A DNA stretch of 64,000 nt, from contig OY970821.1 in assembly GCA_963853835.1 (NCBI GenBank), positions 51,476,646 through 51,540,645 of the forward strand, written 5' to 3'. The position numbers and the translations under genes were made by a program. The stretch is from Calendula officinalis (taxonomy: Eukaryota; Streptophyta; Magnoliopsida; Asterales; Asteraceae). Positions 43,789 through 57,400 of this stretch are shown here, piece by piece (position 1 is the stretch's first letter; every line of letters starts with the position of its first letter). Under the pieces are notes generated by a model. The model saw only the letters and a program-made list of their open reading frames with translations, had not been told where the DNA came from and ran no database searches.

Positions 43789-45941
43789 GTGTCCGTTTCA
43801 CGCCCACGAGTAACCAAAATAGCTGGTTCGTTCGTCACTGCCAAGAACAAGTTCGGCCCGAACTCTTCACTGTTCCCGGCCCGAACTTCATTTTCGGCCC
43901 GAACTTCAACCTCGGCCCGAACTTCAACCTCGGCCCGAACTCCGACCTCGGCCCGAACATCATCCTCGGCCCGAACACCGAACTTCGGCCCGAACACCAC
44001 TTCGGCCCGAACACCACTTCGGCCCGAACATCCCACTTCGGCCCGAACACCACTTCGGCCCGATCATCCCTCTTCGGCCCGAACTTTTCAATATCCAAGA
44101 TTGTGTGACAAAAGGTACTATACTAAAACATTCATAACTTTCAGCTCGGGTGTCCGTTTCACGCCCACGAGTGACCAAAATAGCTGGTTCGTTCGTCACT
44201 GCCAAAAACAAGTTCGGCCCGAACTCTTCACTATTCCCGGCCCGAACTTCATTTTCGGCCCGAACTTCAACCTCGGCCCGAACTCCGACCTCGGCCCGAA
44301 CTTCAACCTCGGCCCGAACATCATCCTCGGCCCGAACACCGAACTTCGGCCCGAACACCACTTCGGCCCGAACACCACTTCGGCCCGAACATCCCACTTC
44401 GGCCCGAACACCACTTCGGCCCGAACATCCCTCTTCGGCCCGAACTCTTCAATATCCAAGATTATGTGACAAAAGGTGCTATACTAAAACATTGATAACT
44501 TTCAGCTCGGGTGTCCGTTTAACGCCCACGAGTAACCAAAATAGCTGGTTCGTACGTCACTGCCAAGAACAAGTTCGGCCCGAACTCTTCACTGTTCCCG
44601 GCCCGAACTTCATTTTCGGCCCGAACTTCAACCTCGGCCCGAACTTCAACCTCGGCCCGAACTCCGACCTCGGCCCGAACTCCGACCTCGGCCCGAACAT
44701 CATCCTCGTCCCGAACACCGAACTTCTGCCCGAACACCACTTCAGTCCGAACACCACTTCGGCCCGAACATCCCACTTCGGCCCGAACACCACTTCGGCC
44801 CGAACATCCCTCTTCGGCCCGAATTCTTCAATATCCAAGATTGTGTGACAAAAGGTGCTATACTAAAACATTCATAACTTTCAGCTCGGGTGTCCGTTTC
44901 ACGCCCACGAGTAACTAAAATAGCTGGTTCGTTCATCACTGCCAAGAACAAGTTCGGCGTGAACTCTTCACTGTTCCCGGCCCGAACTTCATTTTCGGCC
45001 CGAACTTCAACCTCGGCCCGAACTCCGACCTCGGCCCGAACTTCAACCTCGGCCCGAACATCATCCTCGGCCCGAACACCGAACTTCGGCCCGAACATCC
45101 CACTTCGGCCCGAACACCACTTCGGCCCGAACATCCCTCTTCGGTCCGAACTCTTCAATATCCAATATTGTGTGACAAAAGGTGCTATACTAAAATATTC
45201 ATTACTTTCAGCTCGGGTGTCTGTTTCACGCCCACGAGTAACCAAAATAGCTGGATCGTTCGTCACTGCCAAGAACAAGTTCAGCCCGAACTCTGCACTG
45301 TTGGGGGCCCGAACTTCAACCTCGGCCCGAACTCCGACCTCGGCCCGAACTTCAACCTCGGCCCGAACATCATCCTCGGCCCGAACACCGAACTTCGGCC
45401 CGAACATCATCCTCGCCCTGAAGACCGAACTTCGGCGCGAACATCGCACTTCGGCCCGAACACCACTTCGGCCCGAACATCCCTCTTCGGCCCGAACTCT
45501 TCAATATCCAAGATTGTGTGACAAAAGGTGCTATACTAAAACATTCATAACTTTCAGCTCGGGTGTCCGTTTCACGCCCACGAGTAACCAAAATAGCTGG
45601 TTCGTTCGTTACTGCCATGAACAAGTTCGGCCCGAACTCTTCACTGTTCCCGGCCCGAACTTCAACCTCGGCCCGAACTTCAACCTCGGCCCGAACTCCA
45701 ACCTCGGCCCGAACTCCGACCTCGGCCCGAACTTCAACCTCGGCCCGAACATCATCCTCGGCCCGAACACCGAACTTCGGCCCGAACACCACTTCGGCCC
45801 GAACACCACTTCGGCCCGAACATCCCACTTCGGCCCGAACACCACTTCAGCCCGAACATCCCTCTTCGGCCCGAACTCTTCAATATCCAAGATTGTGTGA
45901 CAAAAGGTGCTATACTAAAACATTCATAACTTTCAGCTCGG
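43789..45941. repeat. SatC A1-A6 higher-order repeat, copy 1 (2153 bp)
   Basis: Monomer lengths 361, 361, 379, 327, 346, 379. Markers: A1 ends gaacttttcaatatcc; A2 has cgagtgacc; A3 has gtttaacgcc and ctcgtcccg; A4 has gttcggcgtgaac; A5 has ctgttgggggccc; A6 has gttcgttactgcc. Confidence 0.9.
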
Positions 45942-47715
45942 GTGTCCGTTTCACGCCCACGAGTAACCAAAATAGCTGGTTCGTTCGTCACTGCCAAGAA
46001 CAAGTTCGGCCCGAACTCTTCACTGTTCCCGGCCCGAACTTCATTTTCGGCCCGAACTTCAACCTCGGCCCGAACTTCAACCTCGGCCCGAACTCCGACC
46101 TCGGCCCGAACATCATCCTCGGCCCGAACACCGAACTTCGGCCCGAACACCACTTCGGCCCGAACACCACTTCGGCCCGAACATCCCACTTCGGCCCTAA
46201 CACCACTTCGGCCCGAACATCCCTCTTCGGCCCGAACTTTTCAATATCCAAGATTGTGTGACAAAAGGTACTATACTAAAACATTCATAACTTTCAGCTC
46301 GGGTGTCCGTTTCACGCCCACGAGTGACCAAAATAGCTGGTTCGTTCGTCACTGCCAAGAACAAGTTCGGCCCGAACTCTTCACTGTTCCCGGCCCGAAC
46401 TTCATTTTCGGCCCGAACTTCAACCTCGGCCCGAACTCCGACCTCGGCCCGAACTTCAACCTCGGCCCGAACATCATCCTCGTCCCGAACACCGAACTTC
46501 TGCCCGAACACCACTTCAGTCCGAACACCACTTCGGCCCGAACATCCCACTTCGGCCCGAACACCACTTCGGCCCGAACATCCCTCTTCGGCCCGAATTC
46601 TTCAATATCCAAGATTGTGTGACAAAAGGTGCTATACTAAAACATTCATAACTTTCAGCTCGGGTGTCCGTTTCACGCCCACGAGTAACTAAAATAGCTG
46701 GTTCGTTCGTCACTGCCAAGAACAAGTTCGGCGTGAACTCTTCACTGTTCCCGGCCCGAACTTCATTTTCGGCACGAACTTCAACCTCGGCCCGAACTCC
46801 GACCTCGGCCCGAACTTCAACCTCGGCCCGAACATCATCCTCGGCCCGAACACCGAACTTCGGCCCGAACATCCCACTTCGGCCCGAACACCACTTCGGC
46901 CCGAACATCCCTCTTCGGCCCGAACTCTTCAATATCCAATATTGTGTGACAAAAGGTGCTATACTAAAATATTCATTACTTTCAGCTCGGGTGTCTGTTT
47001 CACGCCCACGAGTAACCAAAATAGCTGGATCATTCGTCACTGCCAAGAACAAGTTCAGCCCGAACTCTGCACTGTTGGGGGCCCGAACTTCAACCTCGGC
47101 CCGAACTCCGACCTCGGCCCGAACTTCAACCTCGGCCCGAACATCATCCTCGGCCCGAACACCGAACTTCGGCCCGAACATCATCCTCGCCCTGAACACC
47201 GAACTTCGGCGCGAACATCGCACTTCGGCCCGAACACCACTTCGGCCCGAACATCCCTCTTCGGCCCGAACTCTTCAATATCCAAGATTGTGTGACAAAA
47301 GGTGCTATACTAAAACATTCATAACTTTCAGCTCGGGTGTCCGTTTCACGCCCACGAGTAACCAAAATAGCTGGTTCGTTCGTTACTGCCATGAACAAGT
47401 TCGGCCCGAACTCTTCACTGTTCCCGGCCCGAACTTCAACCTCGGCCCGAACTTCAACCTCGGCCCGAACTCCAACCTCGGCCCGAACTCCGACCTCGGC
47501 CCGAACTTCAACCTCGGCCCGAACATCATCCTCGGCCCGAACACCGAACTTCGGCCCGAACACCACTTCGGCCCGAACACCACTTCGGCCCGAACATCCC
47601 ACTTCGGCCCGAACACCACTTCGGCCCGAACATCCCTCTTCGGCCCGAACTCTTCAATATCCAAGATTGTGTGACAAAAGGTGCTATACTAAAACATTCA
47701 TACCTTTCAGCTCGG
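45942..47715. repeat. SatC A-type HOR, copy 2, one monomer deleted (1774 bp)
   Basis: Lengths 361, 361, 327, 346, 379. The second monomer (46303-46663) begins as A2 (cgagtgacc) and ends as A3 (ctcgtcccg, acttctgcccg, cttcagtccg), so A2 and A3 are fused and one 379-bp unit is missing. Confidence 0.88.
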
Positions 47716-49868
47716 GTGTCCGTTTCACGCCCACGAGTAACCAAAATAGCTGGTTCGTTCGTCACTGCCAAGAACAAGTTCGGCCCGAACTCTTCACTGT
47801 TCCCGGCCCGAACTTCATTTTCGGCCCGAACTTCTACCTCGGCCCGAACTTCAACCTCGGCCCGAACTCCGACCTCGGCCCGAACATCATCCTCGGCCCG
47901 AACACCGAACTTCGGCCCGAACACCACTTCGGCCCGAACACCACTTCGGCCCGAACATCCCACTTCGGCCCGAACACCACTTCGGCCCGAACATCCCTCT
48001 TCGGCCCGAACTTTTCAATATCCAAGATTGTGTGACAAAAGGTACTATACTAAAACATTCATAACTTTCAGCTCGGGTGTCCGTTTCACGCCCACGAGTG
48101 ACCAAAATAGCTGGTTCGTTCGTCACTGCCAAGAACAAGTTCGGCCCGAACTCTTCACTGTTCCCGGCCCGAACTTCATTTTCGGCCCGAACTTCAACCT
48201 CGGCCCGAACTCCGACCTCGGCCCGAACTTCAACCTCGGCCCGAACATCATCCTCGGCCCGAACACCGAACTTCGGCCCGAACACCACTTCGGCCCGAAC
48301 ACCACTTCGGCCCGAACATCCCACTTCGGCCCGAACACCACTTCGGCCCGAACATCCCTCTTCGGCCCGAACTCTTCAATATCCAAGATTATGTGACAAA
48401 AGGTGCTATACTAAAACATTGATAACTTTCAGCTCGGGTGTCCGTTTAACGCCCACGAGTAACCAAAATAGCTGGTTCGTACGTCACTGCCAAGAACAAG
48501 TTCGGCCCGAACTCTTCACTGTTCCCGGCCCGAACTTCATTTTCGGCCCGAACTTCAACCTCGGCCCGAACTTCAACCTCGGCCCGAACTCCGACCTCGG
48601 CCCGAACTCCGACCTCGGCCCGAACATCATCCTCGTCCCGAACACCGAACTTCTGCCCGAACACCACTTCAGTCCGAACACCACTTCGGCCCGAACATCC
48701 CACTTCGGCCCGAACACCACTTCGGCCCGAACATCCCTCTTCGGCCCGAATTCTTCAATATCCAAGATTGTGTGACAAAAGGTGCTATACTAAAACATTC
48801 ATAACTTTCAGCTCGGGTGTCCGTTTCACGCCCACGAGTAACTAAAATAGCTGGTTCGTTCGTCACTGCCAAGAACAAGTTCGGCGTGAACTCTTCACTG
48901 TTCCCGGCCCGAACTTCATTTTCGGCCCGAACTTCAACCTCGGCCCGAACTCCGACCTCGGCCCGAACTTCAACCTCGGCCCGAACATCATCCTCGGCCC
49001 GAACACCGAACTTCGGCCCGAACATCCCACTTCGGCCCGAACACCACTTCGACCCGAACATCCCTCTTCGGCCCGAACTCTTCAATATCCAATATTGTGT
49101 GACAAAAGGTGCTATACTAAAATATTCATTACTTTCAGCTCGGGTGTCTGTTTCACGCCCACGAGTAACCAAAATAGCTGGATCGTTCGTCACTGCCAAG
49201 AACAAGTTCAGCCCGAACTCTGCACTGTTGGGGGCCCGAACTTCAACCTCGGCCCGAACTCCGACCTCGGCCCGAACTTCAACCTCGGCCCGAACATCAT
49301 CCTCGGCCCGAACACCGAACTTCGGCCCGAACATCATCCTCGCCCTGAACACCGAACTTCGGCGCGAACATCGCACTTCGGCCCGAACACCACTTCGGCC
49401 CGAACATCCCTCTTCGGCCCGAACTCTTCAATATCCAAGATTGTGTGACAAAAGGTGCTATACTAAAACATTCATAACTTTCAGCTCGGGTGTCCGTTTC
49501 ACGCCCACGAGTAACCAAAATAGCTGGTTCGTTCGTTACTGCCATGAACAAGTTCGGCCCGAACTCTTCACTGTTCCCGGCCCGAACTTCAACCTCGGCC
49601 CGAACTTCAACCTCGGCCCGAACTCCAACCTCGGCCCGAACTCCGACCTCGGCCCGAACTTCAACCTCGGCCCGAACATCATCCTCGGCCCGAACACCGA
49701 ACTTCGGCCCGAACACCACTTCGGCCCGAACACCACTTCGGCCCGAACATCCCACTTCGGCCCGAACACCACTTCGGCCCGAACATCCCTCTTCGGCCCG
49801 AACTCTTCAATATCTAAGATTGTGTGACAAAAGGTGCTATACTAAAACATTCATAACTTTCAGCTCGG
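47716..49868. repeat. SatC A1-A6 higher-order repeat, copy 3 (2153 bp)
   Basis: Same six monomer types and lengths as copy 1 (361, 361, 379, 327, 346, 379), with a handful of substitutions. Confidence 0.9.
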
Positions 49869-52800
49869 GTGTCCGTTTCACGCCCACGAGTAACCAAAAT
49901 AGCTGGTTCGTTCGTCACTGCCAAGAACAAGTTCGGCCCGAACTCTTCACTGTTCCCGGCCCGAACTTCATTTTCGGCCCGAACTTCAACCTCGGCCCGA
50001 ACTTCAACCTCGGCCCGAACTCCGACCTCGGCCCGAACATCATCCTCGGCCCGAACACCGAACTTCGGCCCGAACACCACTTCGGCCCGAACACCACTTC
50101 GGCCCGAACATCCCACTTCGGCCCGAACACCACTTCGGCCCGAACATCCCTCTTCGGCCCGAACTTTTCAATATCCAAGATTGTGTGACAAAAGGTACTA
50201 TACTAAAACATTCATAACTTTCAGCTCGGGTGTCCGTTTCACGCCCACGAGTGACCAAAATAGCTGGTTCGTTCGTCACTGCCAAGAACAAGTTCGGCCC
50301 GAACTCTTCACTGTTCCCGGCCCGAACTTCATTTTCGGCCCGAACTTCAACCTCGGCCCGAACTCCGACCTCGGCCCGAACATCAACCTCGGCCCGAACA
50401 TCATCCTCGGCCCGAACACCGAACTTCGGCCCGAACACCACTTCGGCCCGAACACCACTTCGGCCCGAACATCCCACTTCGGCCCGAACACCACTTCGGC
50501 CCGAACATCCCTCTTCGGCCCGAACTCTTCAATATCCAAGATTGTGTGACAAAAGGTGCTATACTAAAACATTGATAACTTTCAGCTCGGGTGTCCGTTT
50601 AACGCCCACGAGTAACCAAAATAGCTGGTTCGTACGTCACTGCCAAGAACAAGTTCGGGCCGAACTCTTCACTGTTCCCGGCCCGAACTTCATTTTCGGC
50701 CCGAACTTCAACCTCGGCCCGAACTTCAACCTCGGCCCGAACTCCGACCTCGGCCCGAACTCCGACCTCGGCCCGAACATCATCCTCGTCCCGAACACCG
50801 AACTTCTGCCCGAACACCACTTCAGTCCGAACACCACTTCGGCCCGAACATCCCACTTCGGCCCGAACACCACTTCGGCCCGAACATCCCTCTTCGGCCC
50901 GAACTCTTCAATATCCAAGATTGTGTGACAAAAGGTGCTATACTAAAACATTCATAACTTTCAGCTCGGGTGTCCGTTTCACGCCCACGAGTAACTAAAA
51001 TAGCTGGTTCGTTCGTCACTGCCAAGAACAAGTTCGGCGTGAACTCTTCTCTGTTCCCGGCCCGAACTTCATTTTCGGCCCGAACTTCAACCTCGGCCCG
51101 AACTCCGACCTCGGCCCGAACTTCAACCTCGGCCCGAACATCATCCTCGGCCCGAACACCGAACTTCGGCCCGAACATCCCACTTCGGCCCGAACACCAC
51201 TTCGGCCCGAACATCCCTCTTCGGCCCGAACTCTTCAATATCCAATATTGTGTGACAAAAGATGCTATACTAAAATATTCATTACTTTCAGCTCGGGTGT
51301 CTGTTTCACGCCCACGAGTAACCAAAATAGCTGGATCGTTCGTCACTGCCAAGAACAAGTTCAGCCCGAACTCTGCACTGTTGGGGGCCCGAACTTCAAC
51401 CTCGGCCCGAACTCCGACCTCGGCCCGAACTTCAACCTCGGCCCGAACATCATCCTCGGCCCGAACACCGAACTTCGGCCCGAACATCATCCTCGGCCCG
51501 AACACCGAACTTCGTCGCGAACATCGCACTTCGGCCCGAACACCACTTCGGCCCGAACATCCCTCTTCGGCCCGAACTCTTCAATATCCAAGATTGTGTG
51601 ACAAAAGGTGCTATACTAAAACATTCATAACTTTCAGCTCGGGTGTCCGTTTCACGCCCACGAGTAACCAAAATAGCTGGTTCGTTCGTTACTGCCAATA
51701 ACAAGTTCGGCCCGAACTCTTCACTGTTCCCGGCCCGAACTTCAACCTCGGCCCGAACTTCAACCTCGGCCCGAACTCCAACCTCGGCCCGAACTCCGAC
51801 CTCGGCCCGAACTTCAACCTCGGCCCGAACATCATCCTCGGCCCGAACTCCGAACTTCGGCCCGAACACCACTTCGGCCCGAACATCCCACTTCGGCCCG
51901 AACACCACTTCGGCCCGAACATCCCTCTTCGGCCCGAACTCTTCAATATCCAAGATTGTGTGACAAAAGGTGCTATACTAAAACATTCATAACTTTCAGC
52001 TCGGGTGTCCGTTTCACGCCCACGAGTAACCAAAATAGCTGGTTCGTTCGTCACTGCCAAGAACAAGTTTGGCCCGAACTTCATTTTCAGCCCGAACTTC
52101 AACCTCGGCCCGAAGCTCAACCTCGGCCCGAACTCTGACCTCGGCCCGAACTTCAACCTCGGCCCGAACATCATCCTCGGCCCGAACACCGAACTTCGGC
52201 CCGAACACCACTTCGGCCCGAACACCATTTCGGCCCGAACACCACTTCGGCCCGAACATCCCTCTTCGGCCTGAACTCTTCAATATCCAAGATTGTGTGA
52301 CAAAAGGTGCTATACTAAAACATTCATAACTTTCAGCTCGGGTGTCCGTTTCACGCCCACGAGTAACCAAAATAGCTGGTTCGTTCGTCACTGCCAAGAA
52401 CAAGTTCGGCCCGAACTCTTCACTGTTCCCGGCCCGAACTTCATTTTCGGCCCGAACTTCAACCTCGGCCCGAACTCCAACCTCGGCCCGAACTCCGACC
52501 TCGGCCCGAACTTCAACCTCGGCCCGAACATCATCCTCGGCCCGAACACCGAACTTCGGCCCGAACACCACTTCGGCCCGAACATCCCACTTCGGCCCGA
52601 ACACCACTTCGGCCCGAACATCCCTCTTCGGCCCGAACTCTTCAATATCCAATATTGTGTGACAAAAGGTGCTATACTAAAACATTCATTACTTTCAGCT
52701 CGGGTGTCCGTTTCACGCCCACGAGTAACAAAAATAGCTGGTTCGTTCGTCACTGCCAAGAACAAGGTCGGCCCGAACTCTTCACTGTTCCCGGCCCGAA

Positions 52801-54475
52801 CTTCATTTTCGGCCCGAACTTCAACCTCGGCCCGAACTTCAACCTCGGCCCGAACTCCGACCTCGGCCCGAACTTCAACCTCGGCCCGAACATCATCCTC
52901 GGCCCGAACACCGAACTTCGGCCCGAACACCACTTCGGCCCGAACATCGCACTTCGGCCCGAACACCACTTCGGCCCGAACATCCCTCTTCGGCCCGAAC
53001 TCTTCAATATCCAAGATTGTGTGACAAAAGGTGCTATACTAAAACATTCATAACTTTCAGCTCGGGTGTCCGTTTCACGCCCACGAGTAACAAAAATAGC
53101 TGGTTCGTTCGTCACTGCCAAGAACAAGTTCGGCCCGAACTCTTCACTGTTCCCGGCCCGAACTTCATTTTCGGCCCGAACTTCAACCTCGGCCCGAACT
53201 TCAACATCGGCCCGACCTCCGACCTCAGCCCGAACTTCAACCTCGGCCCGAACGTCATCCTCGGCCCGAACACCGAACTTCGGCCCGAAGACCACTTCGG
53301 CCCGAACACCACTTCGGCCCGAACATCGCACTTCGGCCCGAACACCACTTCGGCCCGAACACCCCTCTTCGGCCCGAACTCTTCAATATCCAAGATTGTG
53401 TGACAAAAGGCGCTATAATAAAACATTCATAACTTTCAGCTCGGGTGTCCGTTTCACGCCCACGAGTAACCAAAATATCTGGTTCGTTCGTCACTGCCAA
53501 GAACAAGTTCGGCCCGAACACTTCACTGTTCCCGGCCCGAACTTCATTTTCGGCGCGAACTTCAACCTCGGCCCGAACTTCAACCTCGGCCCGAACTCCG
53601 ACCTCGGCCCGAACTGCAACCTCGGCCCGAACATCATCCTCGGCCCGAACACCGAACTTCGGCCCGAACACCACTTCGGCCCGAACATCCCACTTCGGCC
53701 CGAACATCCCTCTTAGCCCGAACTCTTCAATATCCAAGATTGTGTGACAAAAGGTGTTATACTAAAACATTCATAACTTTCAGCTCGGGTGTCCGTTTCA
53801 CGCCCACGAGTAACCAAAATAGCTGGATCGTTCGTCACTGCCAAGAACAAGTTCTGCCCGAACTCTTCACTGTTCCCGGCCCGAACTTCATTTTCAGCCC
53901 GAACTTCAACCTCAGCCCGAACTTCAACCTCGGCCCGCACTCCGACCTCGGCCCGAACTTCAACCTCGGCCCGAACATCATCCTCGGCCCGAACACCGAA
54001 CTTCGGCCCGAACACCACTTCGGCCCGAACATCCCACTTCGGCCCGAACACCACTTCGGCCCGAACATCCCTCTTCGGCCCGAACATCCCTCTTTGGCCC
54101 GAACTCTTCAATATCCAAGATTGTGTGACAAAAGGTGCTATACTAAAACATTCATAACTTTCAGCTCGGGTGTACGTTTCACGCCCACGAGTAACCAAAT
54201 TATCTGGTTCGTTCGTCACTGCCAAGAACAAGTTCGGCCCGAACTCTTCACTGTTCCCGGCCCGAACTTCATTTTCGGCCCGAACTTCGACCTCGGCCCG
54301 AACTGCAACCTCGGCCCGAACATCATCCTCGACCCGAACACCGAAATTCTGCCCGAACACCACTTCGGCCCGAACACCACTTCGGCCCGAACATCCTTCT
54401 TCGCCCGAACTCTTCAATATCCAAGATTGTGTGACAAAAGGTGTTATACTAAAACATTCATAACTTTCAGCTCGG
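49869..54475. repeat. SatC 13-monomer super-HOR, copy 1 (4607 bp)
   Basis: A1-A6 (49869-52004) followed by T (52005, caagtttggcccg and gaagctcaacc), U (52342), V (52704, caaggtcggcccg), S (53066, cttcaacatcggcccgacc), P (53445), Q (53789) and R (54170). Lengths 361, 361, 379, 327, 346, 362, 337, 362, 362, 379, 344, 381, 306. Confidence 0.85.
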
Positions 54476-57400
54476 GTGTCCGTTTCACGCCCACGAGTAA
54501 CCAAAATAGCTGGTTCGTTCGTCACTGCCAAGAACAAGTTCGGCCCGAACTCTTCACTGTTCCCGGCCCGAACTTCATTTTCGGCCCGAACTTCAACCTC
54601 GGCCCGAACTTCAACCTCGGCCCGAACTCCGACCTCGGCCCGAACATCATCCTCGGCCCGAACACCGAACTTCGGCCCGAACACCACTTCGGCCCGAACA
54701 CCACTTCGGCCCGAACATCCCACTTCGGCCCGAACACCACTTCGGCCCGAACATCCCTCTTCGGCCCGAACTTTTCAATATCCAAGATTGTGTGACAAAA
54801 GGTACTATAATAAAACATTCATAACTTTCAGCTCGGGTGTCCGTTTCACGCCCACGATTGACCAAAATAGCTGGTTCGTTCGTCACTGCCAAGAACAAGT
54901 TCGGCCCGAACTCTTCACTGTTCCCGGCCCGAACTTCATTTTCGGCCCGAACTTCAACCTCGGCCCGAACTCCGACCTCGGCCCGAACTTCAACCTCGGC
55001 CCGAACATCATCCTCGGCCCGAACACCGAACTTCGGCCCGAACACCACTTCGGCCCGAACACCACTTCGGCCCGAACATCCCACTTCGGCCCGAACACCA
55101 CTTCGGCCCGAACATCCCTCTTCGGCCCGAACTTTTCAATATCCAAGATTGTGACAAAAGGTACTATACTAAAACATTCATAACTTTCAGCTCGGGTGTC
55201 CGTTTCACGCCCACGAGTGACCAAAATAGCTGGTTCGTTCGTCACTGCCAAGAACAAGTTCGGCCCGAACTCTTCACTGTTCCCGGCCCGAACTTCATTT
55301 TCGGCCCGAACTTCAACCTCGGCCCGAACTCCGACCTCGGCCCGAACTTCAACCTCGGCCCGAACATCATCCTCGGCCCGAACACCGAACTTCGGCCCGA
55401 ACACCACTTCGGCCCGAACACCACTTCGGACCGAACATCCCACTTCGGCCCGAACACCACTTCGGCCCGAACATCCCTCTTCGGCCCGAACTCTTCAATA
55501 TCCAAGATTGTGTGACAAAAGGTGCTATACTAAAACATTGATAACTTTCAGCTCGGGTGTCCGTTTAACGCCCACGAGTAACCAAAATAGCTGGTTCGTA
55601 CGTCACTGCCAAGAACAAGTTCGGCCCGAACTCTTCACTGTTCCCGGCCCGAACTTCATTTTCGGCCCGAACTTCAACCTCGGCCCGAACTTCAACCTCG
55701 GCCCGAACTCCGACCTCGGCCCGAACTCCGACCTTGGCCCGAACTCCGACCTCGCCCGAACATCATCCTCGTCCCGAACACCGAACTTCTGCCCGAACAC
55801 CACTTCAGTCCGAACACCACTTCGGCCCGAACATCCCACTTCGGCCCGAACACCACTTCGGCCCGAACATCCCTCTTCGGCCCGAACTCTTCAATATCCA
55901 AGATTGTGTGACAAAAGGTGCTATACTAAAACATTCATAACTTTCAGCTCGGGTGTCCGTTTCACGCCCACGAGTAACTAAAATAGCTGGTTCGTTCGTC
56001 ACTGCCAAGAACAAGTTCGGCGTGAACTCTTCACTGTTCCCGGCCCGAACTTCATTTTCGGCCCGAACTTCAACCTCGGCCCGAACTCCGACCTCGGCCC
56101 GAACTTCAACCTCGGCCCGAACATCATCCTCGGCCCGAACACCGAACTTCGGCCCGAACATCCCACTTCGGCCCGAACACGACTTCGGCCCGAACATCCC
56201 TCTTCGGCCCGAACTCTTCAATATCCAATATTGTGTGACAAAAGGTGCTATACTAAAATATTCATTACTTTCAGCTCGGGTGTCTGTTTCACGCCCACGA
56301 GTAACCAAAATAGCTGGATCGTTCGTCACTGCCAAGAACAAGTTCAGCCCGAACTCTGCACTGTTGGGGGCCCGAACTTCAACCTCGGCCCGAACTCCGA
56401 CCTCGGCCCGAACTTCAACCTCGGCCCGAACATCATCCTCGGCCCGAACACCGAACTTCGGCCCGAACATCATCCTCGGCCCGAACCCCGAACTTCGGCG
56501 CGAACATCGCACTTCGGCCCGAACACCACTTCGGCCCGAACATCCCTCTTCGGCCCGAACTCTTCAATATCCAAGATTGTGTGACAAAAGGTGCTATACT
56601 AAAACATTCATAACTTTCAGCTCGGGTGTCCGTTTCACGCCCACGAGTAACCAAAATAGCTGGTTCGTTCGTTACTGCCAAGAACAAGTTCGGCCCGAAC
56701 TCTTCACTGTTCCCGGCCCGAACTTCAACCTCGGCCCGAACTTCAACCTCGGCCCGAACTCCAACCTCGGCCCGAACTCCGACCTCGGCCCGAACTTCAA
56801 CCTCGGCCCGAACATCATCCTCGGCCCGAACACCAAACTTCGGCCCGAACACCACTTCGGCCCGAACACCACTTCGGCCCCAACATCCCACTTCGGCCCG
56901 AACACCACTTCGGCCCGAACATCCCTCTTCGGCCCGAACTCTTCAATATCCAAGATTGTGTGACAAAAGGTGCTATACTAAAACATTCATAACTTTCAGC
57001 TCGGGTGTCCGTTTCACGCCCACGAGTAACCAAAATAGCTGGTTCGTTCGTCACAGCCAAGAACAAGTTTGGCCCGAACTTCATTTTCAGCCCGAACTTC
57101 TACCTCGGCCCGAAGCTCAACCTCGGCCCGAACTCCGACCTCGGCCCGAACTTCAACCTCGGCCCGAACATCATCCTCGGCCCGAACACCGAACTTCGGC
57201 CCGAACACCACTTCGGCCCGAACACCACTTCGGCCCGAACACCACTTCGGCCCGAACATCCCTCTTCGGCCCGAACTCTTCAATATCCAAGATTGTGTGA
57301 CAAAAGGTGCTATACTAAAACATTCATAACTTTCAGCTCGGGTGTCCGTTTCACGCCCACGAGTAACCAAAATAGCTGGTTCGTTCGTCACTGCCAAGAA

